Positions 52,498 through 62,016 of a DNA stretch of 64,000 nt are shown in pieces. Made by a program: the position numbers and the translations under genes. Numbering within the stretch: the stretch's first letter is position 1; the number at the start of each line of letters is the position of its first letter. The notes below the pieces were generated by a model. The model saw only the letters and a program-made list of their open reading frames with translations, was not told the origin of the DNA and searched no databases. Source of the DNA: Paenibacillus turicensis (GTDB lineage Bacteria > Bacillota > Bacilli > Paenibacillales > Paenibacillaceae); the NCBI RefSeq assembly GCF_017873435.1, contig NZ_JAGGKG010000007.1, forward strand, positions 124,001 to 188,000, read 5' to 3'.

Positions 52498-55248
52498 ATG
52501 ACACAAGAAAGCTGGCGCTTTAAGGATCGCCATGGTGTTTTTCAATTAAAGCATGGGGACGAAAGTAATTATTTGTATTTTCCGCTTGTGAACGAAGCAG
52601 GGATGATGTCTGCGGTCACACCTACACTTCATGGTAGCATCACCTCAGGACATAACACATTTTTAATGGAGCCAATCTCTGTAGAATCCCTTCATAATTC
52701 CAACGCAGCGAGAAACTTTTGGCTGTTTGTTGAGGGTGAAGGGGCATGGTCTGTTAGTGGGAATTCTGCACAGCAGCAAGGATTAAAATTTAGTGGGCAA
52801 GAGGAGGAAAGTGAGATTGAGGCTGGATTTCTCTGGCATAAGCTTACGAGAAAACATAAAAAGCTTGGCTTAAAAGCTGAAACAACCAATATTGTTCCCC
52901 CAAGTGAGGATCAAGTTGAATTGATGAAGGTGAAAATTACAAATACATCTACGGAGGCAATTACGTTTACGCCAACCTCTGCCATCCCATTGTATGCTCG
53001 GTCTGCGGATGATTTACGTGATCATCGTCACGTCACCTCATTGCTTCATCGAATATATACCTTATCGTATGGCATCACTGTTAAACCAACGTTATCATTT
53101 GATGAGCGTGGGCATCGGGTGAATCATAAAACCTATACGGTACTTGGGGCAGAAGGTCAGGGGAAAAGTCCTATTGGCTTTTTTCCAATCGTGGATGATT
53201 TTATTGGTGAAGGTGGCTCATTTAGTTGGCCCAAAGCTGTTGTTGCTAATATGGAGCCAACGGCACATACAGGGGAAGTCATTGAGGGTTATGAGGCCGT
53301 AGGTGGCATACGTTTTGCTACTGTAGAGCTGGCTCCAGGACAGTCCATAAGCTATATTACAATGATGATGATTGCTGATGGTGATATTGAAGGTCATGAA
53401 TTAAGAAATAAATATTTATCGGAACAGCAATTTGACACTTGGCTTACATTAACAGAGCAATATTGGAATGATAAGCTAGACGTATTGTCGTTCCAATCTG
53501 GTGATTCTGATTATAATTTATGGCTGAAATGGGTCACAATCCAGCCTATTTTGAGAAGATTATATGGTAATTCCTTTTTACCTTATCATGATTATGGACG
53601 TGGGGGACGTGGCTGGCGTGATTTGTGGCAGGATTGTCTAGCATTAATGGTCATGGAGCCTGCAGAGGTACGTAATTTACTAATTAATAATTTTGCTGGT
53701 GTTCGTATAGATGGTAGTAATGCAACCATTATTGGGAGCCAGCCAGGTCAATTTATTGCTGATCGCAACAACATTCCACGAGTGTGGATGGATCATGGCG
53801 CATGGCCGCTATTAACTACACTCCTGTATATTCATCAGTCTGGTGATGTAGATATATTGCTTCAGCCGCAAACGTATTTTAGTGATGCCTTTCATCGACG
53901 TTGTCAGGTGAAGGATAAAGAATGGAATGTAAATCAAGGTAATCATCTGGTAGATCAACATGGACATATATATAAGGGTACAATTATTGAACATATGATA
54001 TTGCAAAATATAACTCCATTTTTTCATGTGGGTAAGCATGGAAATATCAAGCTGGAGGGCGCAGACTGGAATGATGGCCTGGATCTTGGTGCAGATCATG
54101 GAGAAAGTGTAGCATTTACAGCTTTTTACGCTAGTAATTTAAAAGAAATTGTCAAGCTATTACTAGACGTGCATGATCGCAGCAACATTCAAAAAATAGC
54201 ATTAGCCGAGGAAATGACTATTTTACTAGACACGTTGTCTCACCCTATCGATTATAACAGTATTGATGCGAAGCAAGCGTTGCTTGAACGCTATTATGAT
54301 AGCCTAATGCCTTCGATAAGTGGCAAACAGCTTGAATTGGATATTGTTCAGGTTGCTAATGACCTTCATCAGAAATCGATGTGGTTAACAGAGCATCTTC
54401 GTACAAATGAGTGGATTGGAAATCAAGAAGGATACAGCTGGTATAACGGTTATTACAATAATGATGCTAAACGAGTAGAGGGGGATCATCCTAACGGGGT
54501 TCGTATGACCTTAACAGGTCAGGTGTTCCCGATTATGGGCGGTGTAGCAACAGATGAGCAGGTTAAAGAAATAATTACTGCTGTGAATCGTTATTTAAAG
54601 GATGAAGAGATTGGATATCGGTTAAATTCTAATTTTGGAGAGATTCAACAAAATTTAGGTAGAGCGTTTGGTTTTGCTTTTGGGCATAAAGAAAATGGTG
54701 CGATGTTTAGTCACATGACTGTGATGTATGCTAATGCACTTTATAAACGAGGTTTTGTTCAAGAGGGGTATGATGTTCTTAACTCTATTTACAAGTTATC
54801 TGCTAATTTCCCTGTCAGTCGGATGTATCCTGGTGTTCCAGAATATATTAACGCCAAGGGACGTGGGATGTACACGTATTTGACGGGTTCTGCAAGCTGG
54901 TTATTGTTAACTGAACTAACAGAGGCGTATGGTGTGAAGGGGCTTTATGGCGATTTGCAGTTAGAGCCGAAGCTATTAGCACAGCAATTTGACCAAGAAG
55001 GACTAGCAGTGGTAGAAACGCTATTTGCAGATCGAAAACTACGAATTGAATACGAAAATGTGGATCGGCTTGATTATGGTAAATATCAAATTAATAAATA
55101 CGAAATTATGCTGAATGGCAATAAAGTGAGCAGCCTGCCACAGGAGCAAGTAAATTCAGAATTCAAATGTGTTCTTCCACGTGCTTTATTTACTGAACTT
55201 GATACAGGTCAAAGCCATACGTTAAAAGTGAAGCTAGGGCGTGTCTGA
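52498..55248 (+). CDS. Glycoside phosphorylase, GH94 family
   Basis: A 916-residue GH94-type phosphorylase. A beta-sandwich N-terminal domain with WRFKDRHGVFQLKHGDESNYLYFPL opens it. The (alpha/alpha)6 domain holds GRGGRGWRDLWQDCLAL and the catalytic-region Asp in GADWNDGLDLGADHGES. These enzymes split beta-linked glucobioses or longer glucans with phosphate to give sugar-1-phosphate. Length (~911-916) fits laminaribiose-type phosphorylase, but the linkage cannot be proved here. ATG 52498 has GGAGGATTGGCAA upstream. Three operators precede it. Confidence 0.82.
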   Translation: MTQESWRFKDRHGVFQLKHGDESNYLYFPLVNEAGMMSAVTPTLHGSITSGHNTFLMEPISVESLHNSNAARNFWLFVEGEGAWSVSGNSAQQQGLKFSGQEEESEIEAGFLWHKLTRKHKKLGLKAETTNIVPPSEDQVELMKVKITNTSTEAITFTPTSAIPLYARSADDLRDHRHVTSLLHRIYTLSYGITVKPTLSFDERGHRVNHKTYTVLGAEGQGKSPIGFFPIVDDFIGEGGSFSWPKAVVANMEPTAHTGEVIEGYEAVGGIRFATVELAPGQSISYITMMMIADGDIEGHELRNKYLSEQQFDTWLTLTEQYWNDKLDVLSFQSGDSDYNLWLKWVTIQPILRRLYGNSFLPYHDYGRGGRGWRDLWQDCLALMVMEPAEVRNLLINNFAGVRIDGSNATIIGSQPGQFIADRNNIPRVWMDHGAWPLLTTLLYIHQSGDVDILLQPQTYFSDAFHRRCQVKDKEWNVNQGNHLVDQHGHIYKGTIIEHMILQNITPFFHVGKHGNIKLEGADWNDGLDLGADHGESVAFTAFYASNLKEIVKLLLDVHDRSNIQKIALAEEMTILLDTLSHPIDYNSIDAKQALLERYYDSLMPSISGKQLELDIVQVANDLHQKSMWLTEHLRTNEWIGNQEGYSWYNGYYNNDAKRVEGDHPNGVRMTLTGQVFPIMGGVATDEQVKEIITAVNRYLKDEEIGYRLNSNFGEIQQNLGRAFGFAFGHKENGAMFSHMTVMYANALYKRGFVQEGYDVLNSIYKLSANFPVSRMYPGVPEYINAKGRGMYTYLTGSASWLLLTELTEAYGVKGLYGDLQLEPKLLAQQFDQEGLAVVETLFADRKLRIEYENVDRLDYGKYQINKYEIMLNGNKVSSLPQEQVNSEFKCVLPRALFTELDTGQSHTLKVKLGRV

Positions 55249-55309
55249 AAACTCGCCAATAGTTAAATTTAATTGGATGATTCTAGTTAATTTAAATGAA
55301 AGGGTAGCG

Positions 55310-56230
55310 ATGCTCATGTCCTACCAGCTTATGAATGATAAGCTAGCTGTACAAATTGCATTTCCCGGAAAATATCAAGGTGCCCGCTTTGATTGGACTG
55401 GTTTTATTACTGGAATTGAGTTATTGGACGGGAGTCATCAATATTGTGTCCCTGAAAGTCTAATAGAAGTTGAAGGAACAAACGGAATAGGTTTATGTAA
55501 TGAGTTTGGGATGTCTCAGGGGATTGGTTATGATGAAATCTTACCCACCCAGCAATTTTCGAAAATAGGCGTTGGTTTACTAACTAAACCAGATAATCGA
55601 CAATATCAATTTGATTTCCCTTACACTATTGAACCTTATGAGGTGATTGTGGAGCAGATTAATGCTGCAACAATTAAATTTATTAGCTTACCTAAACCTT
55701 GTCAGGGTTATGCCTTTCAGCTTGAAAAACAATTGACACTAATCGAAAATTCACTACACATTCACTATGAGCTGCATAATGTAGGTGACTTAAAGCTACA
55801 CACAACTGAATATTGTCATAATTTTATTGGTATTGATAACCATGTTATTAGTGATGAGTACATGTTGAAATTTCCTTTTCAAATTAAACCTACTTATGAT
55901 GATCCAAACACAATCCAAAATCTTATTTTTACTGAGCTGCAAACTAGCACTCTAATCTCGTGGAAACAGCCAGCAGTTTCTCCCTTTTATTTTCGTTCTA
56001 ATACACCAACGAAGTTAAAATCTCCTTGGATATGGGAATTGATTCATCAGCCAAGTGGGGTCGGAATACGTGAAATAAGTCAATTTCCACTCAAAAATGT
56101 TGCGGTTTGGGGGAGCGGGCATGTCATTTCTCCAGAAACCTTTATTGAGATTGAGGTTGCGCCAGGAGATGTATTTAAATGGACACGAAGCTATGAATTT
56201 TTTCACTTCTCTGCCTTGATAAAGCGTTAA
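55310..56230 (+). CDS. Galactose-mutarotase-like protein
   Basis: A 306-residue protein with the aldose-1-epimerase-like beta-sandwich pattern: FPGKYQGARFDWTGFI near the start, HYELHNVGDLKLHTTEYCHNF in the middle, with a conserved His region, and a C-terminal EIEVAPGDVFKWTRSYEF. It follows the GH94 gene by 61 nt and probably acts on its sugars (anomer conversion). ATG 55310 has GAAAGGG about 5 nt upstream. Upstream alternative starts overlap the GH94 gene and have no clear RBS. Some proteins of this fold have lost enzyme activity, so the role is not certain. Confidence 0.7.
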   Translation: MLMSYQLMNDKLAVQIAFPGKYQGARFDWTGFITGIELLDGSHQYCVPESLIEVEGTNGIGLCNEFGMSQGIGYDEILPTQQFSKIGVGLLTKPDNRQYQFDFPYTIEPYEVIVEQINAATIKFISLPKPCQGYAFQLEKQLTLIENSLHIHYELHNVGDLKLHTTEYCHNFIGIDNHVISDEYMLKFPFQIKPTYDDPNTIQNLIFTELQTSTLISWKQPAVSPFYFRSNTPTKLKSPWIWELIHQPSGVGIREISQFPLKNVAVWGSGHVISPETFIEIEVAPGDVFKWTRSYEFFHFSALIKR

Positions 56231-56379
56231 TGTGTCAATTCTGCAAACAATTACTCTTTTAATGCAATATTTTCTTGATGAAGCCAGAAATAGTTGCTAT
56301 CATTATGTTTATCCAAATGTGGACAAGAAGGATTAAACATGAACTGTTGAAACAAACAGATGAGAGGATGGGGGAAGCA

Positions 56380-57468
56380 GTGAGTAAGAGAGCTTATAAT
56401 TTTAATGCTGGACCTGCGGCATTGCCGCTTGAAGTGTTGGAACGTGCACAAGCTGAATTTGTGGATTATCAGGGTACAGGAATGTCAATTATGGAGATGT
56501 CTCATCGTGGTGCAGTGTATGAGAAAGTTCATAATGAGGCGGCAAGCCGCTTGCTTAATTTGCTTGGTAACCCTGAAGGCTACAAGGTATTATTTCTACA
56601 AGGCGGGGCATCCACGCAATTTGCGATGGTTCCTATGAACTTATTGACAGCAGGTAAAAGTGCTGGTTATGTGAAATCTGGAAGCTGGGCAAATAAGGCG
56701 ATTAAAGAAGCGAAGCTGATTGGGGATACTTTTGTCGCTGCTTCTTCTGAAGAGCAAAAATATTTAGCGATGCCTGATTTAAGTCAGCTTGACTTACCAG
56801 AAAATACCGCTTATCTCCATGTTACCTCCAATGAGACGATCGAAGGAACACAAATTCATAAGTTTCCAAGCACAGGTAATATCCCATTAGTAGCGGATAT
56901 GTCTAGTGATATTTTTTGTAGACCATTTGATCTAAATCAGTTTGGGCTTGTGTATGCAGGTGCTCAGAAAAACCTAGGTCCTTCTGGTGTAACGGTTGTA
57001 TTAGCACGCGAGGAATTGGTGCAAAATTCACCGTCCCATTTGTCCACTATGTTACGTTATGATACACATACTGATAACAATTCCTTGTACAATACACCAC
57101 CATCTTTTGGGGTTTACATGATCAATGAGGTCCTTAAATGGATTGAGGAGCAAGGCTCCTTACAAGGGGTTGAACAAAAAAACAATGAAAAAGCAAGCTT
57201 GCTTTATAACACGATTGATCAAAGTGGTGGCTTCTATCGTGGTTGTGCAGATGTGAATAGCCGTTCTATTATGAACGTTACTTTCCGTCTAGGCTCTGAG
57301 GAGCTTGAAAAACAATTTGCGAAGGAATCAGAACAAGAAGGTTTTGTGGGCTTAAAGGGACACCGCAGTGTAGGGGGACTTCGTGCTTCCATTTATAATG
57401 CTGTACCATATAGCAGTATCAAAGCCTTAACTGACTTTATGAATCATTTCCAACAAAAAAATGGTTAA
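56380..57468 (+). CDS. serC: Phosphoserine aminotransferase SerC
   Basis: A 362-residue SerC from GTG 56380 (VSKRAYNFNAGPAALPLEVL). The family opens with this FNAGPAALP motif, and the PLP lysine lies in VYAGAQKNLGPSG. Longer starts (56275 and 56368) have no sensible RBS and would add a non-family N-terminus. The enzyme turns 3-phosphohydroxypyruvate into phosphoserine, with glutamate as donor. GGGGGAAG lies 3-5 nt upstream, so the exact start is a little uncertain. A mobile-like repeat (57498) follows. Confidence 0.95.
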   Translation: MSKRAYNFNAGPAALPLEVLERAQAEFVDYQGTGMSIMEMSHRGAVYEKVHNEAASRLLNLLGNPEGYKVLFLQGGASTQFAMVPMNLLTAGKSAGYVKSGSWANKAIKEAKLIGDTFVAASSEEQKYLAMPDLSQLDLPENTAYLHVTSNETIEGTQIHKFPSTGNIPLVADMSSDIFCRPFDLNQFGLVYAGAQKNLGPSGVTVVLAREELVQNSPSHLSTMLRYDTHTDNNSLYNTPPSFGVYMINEVLKWIEEQGSLQGVEQKNNEKASLLYNTIDQSGGFYRGCADVNSRSIMNVTFRLGSEELEKQFAKESEQEGFVGLKGHRSVGGLRASIYNAVPYSSIKALTDFMNHFQQKNG

Positions 57469-57497
57469 GCATACACATTAATATTAAAAAGAGTAAA

Positions 57498-57724
57498 TTT
57501 AAAAGGCTCAACTTAGAAATTAGTGGTGGACAGGAAGCAAAAATAGCGAAGGGGTAGAGGGATGGTGGAGAAGTGAACACGTCCGCCTTTACAGCCTGTT
57601 TTTCAACCGATAAATATTTAATTCAAGAAAATCAGGCTGTAACAGGGGTCGAAGCCACCCTCTGCTACGTAGCCTCCCACCCCAAAGATTGTCAAGCACT
57701 GATTAATATGTTGAGCCTTAAAAA
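57498..57724. repeat. Two-armed MITE-like element (repeat copy D)
   Basis: A 227-bp stretch with imperfect terminal inverted repeats. The left end is TTTAAAAGGCTCAACTTAGA (57498-57517), continuing AATTAGTGGTGGAC. The right end reads inversely as TTTAAGGCTCAACATATTAA, continuing TCAGTGCTTGAC. A perfect inner pair TTACAGCCTG (57590-57599) / CAGGCTGTAA also exists. Both ends resemble the ends of copies A and B in opposite orientation. No transposase ORF lies inside. Confidence 0.7.
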
Positions 57725-57737
57725 TATACGAAAATTA

Positions 57738-57776
57738 CTAAAAACCTTTTGCTGTTTGACGGCGAAAGGTTTTTGC
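57738..57776 (+). terminator. Terminator-like hairpin before trmL
   Basis: AAAACCTTTTGC pairs with GGCGAAAGGTTTT, allowing a mismatch, and a short T run follows. It ends the serC region. Confidence 0.7.
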
Positions 57777-57823
57777 ATTAAAATGTAGTAATTTGCAACT
57801 AAAGGTTTGGGGTGAATAAGAAA

Positions 57824-58288
57824 ATGGCTTTACATATTGTACTTGTTGAACCGGAAATTCCTGCAAATACAGGAAATATTGCAAGAACATGTGCGGCAAC
57901 AGGCGTCCATCTTCACTTGGTACGGCCACTTGGCTTTCGTACAGATGATGCCACTTTAAAGCGGGCAGGTCTTGATTATTGGTATGCGGTGAATATTGAA
58001 TATCACGATTCTTTTGCTGAAGTCGAAGAAAAGTATAAGGGAAGCAGATTCTTTTTCTCTACTACAAAAGCAACCAAAAGATATAGTGATTTTACGTTTC
58101 AGGATGGGGACTTTTTTGTATTTGGTAAAGAGACCAAAGGATTGTCACCCGAAATTTTACAAAACCATCCAGATACCCTGATGCGTTTGCCCATGACAGA
58201 TAAAGTTCGATCGCTAAATTTGTCGAATTCTGCTGCAATTGTTGTATATGAGGCGCTAAGACAGTTAAATTTTGAAAATATGAATTAA
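57824..58288 (+). CDS. trmL: tRNA (cytidine(34)-2'-O)-methyltransferase TrmL
   Basis: A 154-residue SPOUT methyltransferase. PEIPANTGNIARTCAATGVHLHLV near the start and the knot motifs FGKETKGLSPEIL and RSLNLSNSAAIVVYEALRQ at the end are the TrmL/CspR pattern. It methylates the wobble base of certain tRNA-Leu. ATG 57824 is preferred. GGGGTG (57808-57813) lies about 10 nt upstream. A GTG at 57812 is an alternative. Confidence 0.92.
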   Translation: MALHIVLVEPEIPANTGNIARTCAATGVHLHLVRPLGFRTDDATLKRAGLDYWYAVNIEYHDSFAEVEEKYKGSRFFFSTTKATKRYSDFTFQDGDFFVFGKETKGLSPEILQNHPDTLMRLPMTDKVRSLNLSNSAAIVVYEALRQLNFENMN

Positions 58289-58409
58289 TTATTCACAATT
58301 TTTGTCGAAACGTAGCAGGAATTAAGAAATTAATGGCGAAATATAGGAAGATCGATTTACTAATTATTTTACATATTTGTGTATTATAACAGGAGAGGTG
58401 TGCAAAATT

Positions 58410-58655
58410 ATGAAACCGGCTGGTGTGGTTCGTAAAGTAGATCAATTGGGGCGTATTGTGTTGCCTAAATCTTTACGTAAAAGATATCAAATGAATGAAG
58501 GAGATCCTGTAGAGATTTTAGTACAAGGAGATCATATTATTCTTGAAAGATATCGCCCTAAATGTGTATTTTGTGGTTCAATGGTAGAAGTTTCTGAATT
58601 TAAGGAACGTACAATTTGTTCTCAGTGTATGACTGAAATGAACCAATTTGCATAA
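58410..58655 (+). CDS. AbrB-family regulator with zinc-ribbon-like tail
   Basis: An 81-residue protein. Residues ~1-47 form an AbrB/SpoVT DNA-binding swapped-hairpin domain (GVVRKVDQLGRIVLPKSLRKRY). The remaining tail has two CxxC pairs (CVFCG and CSQC) that could bind zinc. It resembles AbrB/Abh transition-state regulators in the N-terminal part only. ATG 58410 has GAGAGGTG upstream. A perfect terminator follows. Target genes cannot be told from this window. Confidence 0.85.
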   Translation: MKPAGVVRKVDQLGRIVLPKSLRKRYQMNEGDPVEILVQGDHIILERYRPKCVFCGSMVEVSEFKERTICSQCMTEMNQFA

Positions 58656-58687
58656 TTTTCACGTAAGTGAATTATGCTACACACATG

Positions 58688-58717
58688 ACGCATCCAAGAA
58701 ATTGGGTGCGTTTTTTG
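58688..58717 (+). terminator. Intrinsic terminator of the AbrB-like gene
   Basis: ACGCATCCAA (58688-58697) pairs with TTGGGTGCGT (58702-58711), followed by a T run. Confidence 0.9.
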
Positions 58718-58876
58718 CTTTTTCAGCATTTGTTTAAAGCTAGCTCATTTGACAACAACTATGAATTCCTTTTAACTTAAATAGATAGCTTAAATAAAGC
58801 TAATGATTGCAATGAATGACTAGATATTATTAAATTTCTTACTAATGAAAATACAAGATAGATTGGAGCTTATGGC

Positions 58877-60709
58877 ATGTACCGCAGTTTAGAGGATTGT
58901 GTAAATGATTTAGAAAGACATGGTCACTTAATCCGAGTTAAGGAGGAGGTAGATCCTTATCTTGAAATGGCTGCCATTCATATGAAGGTGTATGAGGCTG
59001 GGGGTCCTTCCCTTTTATTTGAAAATGTAAAGGGCACTAAATTTCGTGCCGTTTCTAATTTATTTGGGACTATGGAACGTAGTAAATTTATGTTTAGAGA
59101 TACACTTGAGTCTGCGCAATCTGTCATTAATTTAAGAGGCAATCCGATGCAGGCTTTAAAAAATCCTTTTAAGCATGTAAAAACAGCATTTTCAGCTCTT
59201 CATGCCTTGCCTTGGAAAACGGAGGGGCAACGTCCCGTTATGGCACAGGAAATTAACATATCTGATTTACCTATGATCAAGCATTGGCCGATGGATGGGG
59301 GGGCTTTTATTACGTTACCTCAGGTCTACTCTGAAGATCCAGAGCATCCTGGTATTATGAATTCTAATCTAGGAATGTATCGGATTCAGTTAGACGGAAA
59401 TGATTATGAGCTAGATCATGAGGTTGGCTTGCATTATCAGATTCATCGTGGGATTGGTGTGCATCAGCATAAAGCAACATTGCAAGGAAAACCACTGAAG
59501 GTGAGTATTTTTGTAGGAGGCCCACCAGCACATACGATAGCTGCAATTATGCCACTTCCTGAAGGATTAAGCGAAATGACCTTTAATGGTTTGCTCTCAG
59601 GACGTCGTTTTCGGTATAGCTATGTGGACGGCTATTGTATTAGTAATGATGCGGATTTCGTAATTACAGGCGAAATATATCCTGAAGGTACGAAGCCTGA
59701 AGGCCCTTTTGGTGATCATTTAGGTTACTATAGTCTTGTTCATCCCTTTCCTGTTATGAAGGTGCATAAAGTATATGCAAGACAAAATGCGATTTGGCCA
59801 TTTACGGTAGTAGGAAGACCACCACAGGAGGATACGTCATTTGGTGAATTAATTCATGAAATTACAGGTGATGCGATTGGTCAAGAAATCCCTGGGCTAA
59901 AAGAAGTACATGCAGTGGATGCAGCAGGAGTTCATCCGTTGTTATTTGCAATTGGGAGTGAGCGGTATACCCCTTATCAACAAACAAAGCAACCCGCAGA
60001 GCTGTTAACATTAGCTAATCGAGTTTTGGGAACGGGTCAGCTTAGTTTAGCAAAATACTTATTTATCACTGCAGAAGAGGATCAAAAACTAAGCACACAC
60101 AATATTGAGCATTTTGTAACCTATATCCTTGAGCGCATGGATTTGCATCGTGATATTCATTTTCATACTAATACAACGATCGATACGCTTGATTATTCTG
60201 GCTCTGGATTAAACCAAGGAAGTAAAGTCGTATTTGCAGCTTATGGCGATCAAAAAAGAACGTTGTGCACAGAGGTGCCAAGTACATTACGACAGCTTCG
60301 TGGCTATGACTCTGCTAAGCTAGTAATGCCAGGTATTGTGGCATTGCAAGGGCCTACCTTTACAGACTATGAAAATGAGCAAAATGAGATGAATACATTA
60401 GGACAAGAATTGGCAAACAGAGGTGGACTTGAGGGTTGCCCAATGATCATTTTATGTGATGATGCTTCTTTCCTTAGTGAGGATATAAAAAACTTCCTAT
60501 GGGTCACTTTTACGAGAAGCAATCCATCCCATGATATATATGGTGTAAATAGCGGGTATCGGTTCAAGCATTGGGGATGTGACCAAATGATTATAGACGC
60601 TCGTACTAAGCCACACCAGGCTCCACCATTGGTTGCTGATCCTGCGGTAGAGAAATCAATTGAGCGATTATTTGTTAAAGGTGGTAGCTTAGCGCAAGTA
60701 AAAATTTAA
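58877..60709 (+). CDS. UbiD-family decarboxylase (probable menaquinone-pathway type)
   Basis: A 610-residue UbiD-family protein. It contains YRSLEDCVNDLERHGHLIRV, the NLGMYRIQLDGNDYELDHE region, and an E-x-x-x-R-like EDTSFGELIHEITGDAIG block. UbiD enzymes use prenylated FMN to decarboxylate aromatic acids. The long form of ~610 residues fits the decarboxylase proposed for the futalosine menaquinone route, and mqnC is 30 kb away. A UbiX partner is not in the window. Other aromatic acid substrates remain possible. ATG 58877 has GGAG about 10 nt upstream. Confidence 0.8.
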   Translation: MYRSLEDCVNDLERHGHLIRVKEEVDPYLEMAAIHMKVYEAGGPSLLFENVKGTKFRAVSNLFGTMERSKFMFRDTLESAQSVINLRGNPMQALKNPFKHVKTAFSALHALPWKTEGQRPVMAQEINISDLPMIKHWPMDGGAFITLPQVYSEDPEHPGIMNSNLGMYRIQLDGNDYELDHEVGLHYQIHRGIGVHQHKATLQGKPLKVSIFVGGPPAHTIAAIMPLPEGLSEMTFNGLLSGRRFRYSYVDGYCISNDADFVITGEIYPEGTKPEGPFGDHLGYYSLVHPFPVMKVHKVYARQNAIWPFTVVGRPPQEDTSFGELIHEITGDAIGQEIPGLKEVHAVDAAGVHPLLFAIGSERYTPYQQTKQPAELLTLANRVLGTGQLSLAKYLFITAEEDQKLSTHNIEHFVTYILERMDLHRDIHFHTNTTIDTLDYSGSGLNQGSKVVFAAYGDQKRTLCTEVPSTLRQLRGYDSAKLVMPGIVALQGPTFTDYENEQNEMNTLGQELANRGGLEGCPMIILCDDASFLSEDIKNFLWVTFTRSNPSHDIYGVNSGYRFKHWGCDQMIIDARTKPHQAPPLVADPAVEKSIERLFVKGGSLAQVKI

Positions 60710-60756
60710 GATACCTATTAGTTATCTAAAGCTGCGTAAAAATAACTATAAAATGT

Positions 60757-60808
60757 AAAAAAGATATCTCATAAACCTGAAAAGGCGCTGGAGATATCTT
60801 TTTTATTT
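60757..60808 (+). terminator. Intrinsic terminator after the UbiD-like gene
   Basis: A perfect 14-bp stem AAAAAAGATATCTC (60757-60770) / GAGATATCTTTTTT (60791-60804) with a 20-nt loop, ending in Ts. Confidence 0.9.
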
Positions 60809-60871
60809 TGTCAAAAAATCATGAGAAATTCAAATTATGGATTGTAATTTTAACTAATTCATCGTATATTA

Positions 60872-60904
60872 TGATAATGATTATCAATATCAAGATGATT
60901 ATCA
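60872..60904 (+). promoter_or_regulatory. Two adjacent Fur boxes upstream of the iron uptake operon
   Basis: TGATAATGATTATCA (60872-60886) is a perfect 7-1-7 Fur box. A second site, TCAAGATGATTATCA (60890-60904), matches 11 of 14 positions. The pair lies about 30 bp upstream of the first permease gene, so iron repression is very likely. Confidence 0.92.
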
Positions 60905-60935
60905 TTTGTGAGCTTTTACATAAGGAGGTGAATTC

Positions 60936-62012
60936 GTGAGTAATCCACGCGTGGATCAAAGGCTTGGTAACTGGTATTACGTTTTTATTTTTGTTTTGTT
61001 AGGTTTGATTGCCGTTTCAGCAGTATTCTCTGTCTCCATCGGACAAGTTCATATTCCCTTTGATCAAGCGATGAATATTATGCTTCATTCCGTTACAAAT
61101 GGACATTTTGGGTCAATCGAGCATATTGACAACCCATCATTTTTAAATATTATTTTGCAGGTTCGGATGCCTAGAGTTATCTTCGCTTTGCTGATTGGAG
61201 TAGGCTTATCTCTATGTGGTGTCGTTATGCAGGCGGTAGTTCAAAACCCACTTGCTGATCCTTACATACTTGGCATTTCCTCAGGGGCATCACTTGGGGC
61301 AACCTTTGCAATTTTAGTTGGATTTGGAAGTAGTGCAATACTATCGCAATTCGGGATCGCCTTTGGTGCGTTTACAGGTGCGTTAATTACAGCGTTTGGG
61401 GTGCTGGTCTTGTCTAGCATCGGTGGCAGAGCAACCTCTGTCAAGCTAGTTTTGTCAGGTGTGGTGATTGGGGCTTTATGTAGTGCATTTTCAAGTCTCA
61501 TCGTTTATTTTGCTAACAATGCGGAAGGGATTAAATCAGTTACCTTTTGGTCAATGGGAAGCTTGGCATCTGCAAGCTGGGACAAAACTCCGATTCTAGC
61601 GGTTGTTATTGTTGTGGGTGTGGCTTTATTTCTTTCACAATACCGCGTATTAAATACAATGCTGTTAGGAGACGAATCGGCTGTTACATTAGGCATTAAT
61701 TTAAGTGTTTACCGCAAATTATATATGATTGCTACGGCATTAATTACGGGCACGATGGTTGCGTATTCGGGCATGATCGGCTTTGTTGGCTTAATTATTC
61801 CGCATATTGCTAGAGGTGTATTTGGTGCGGACCATCGTAAATTGACGTTAGCTACGTTGCTATTAGGCGGATTGTTTTTAATCTGGTCAGACATTTTATC
61901 CAGAACGCTAATCCAAAATGTGGAGTTACCCATTGGCATTATTACTTCTGTCATTGGCTCGCCATTATTTATTTATATGATTGTTAAAAAAGGCTACAAT
62001 TTCGGAGGGTAA
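60936..62012 (+). CDS. FecCD-family iron/siderophore ABC permease
   Basis: A 358-residue FecCD-type permease with about 10 membrane segments. Family blocks include VRMPRVIFALLIGVGLSLCG, NPLADPYILGISSGASLGA, FWSMGSLASASWD and the late GFVGLIIPHIARGVFGADHR. It is the membrane channel of an iron-siderophore or heme ABC system. GTG 60936 follows GGAGGTGAATTC. The ATPase gene begins 4 nt after its stop, and two Fur boxes precede it. Confidence 0.93.
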   Translation: MSNPRVDQRLGNWYYVFIFVLLGLIAVSAVFSVSIGQVHIPFDQAMNIMLHSVTNGHFGSIEHIDNPSFLNIILQVRMPRVIFALLIGVGLSLCGVVMQAVVQNPLADPYILGISSGASLGATFAILVGFGSSAILSQFGIAFGAFTGALITAFGVLVLSSIGGRATSVKLVLSGVVIGALCSAFSSLIVYFANNAEGIKSVTFWSMGSLASASWDKTPILAVVIVVGVALFLSQYRVLNTMLLGDESAVTLGINLSVYRKLYMIATALITGTMVAYSGMIGFVGLIIPHIARGVFGADHRKLTLATLLLGGLFLIWSDILSRTLIQNVELPIGIITSVIGSPLFIYMIVKKGYNFGG

Positions 62013-62016
62013 TGCA

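Noticed and set aside
57498-57724. A coding gene inside the two-armed repeat (a 71-codon frame at 57573)
   Set aside because: The frame spans inverted-repeat sequence, has a weak start, and shows no protein-like pattern.
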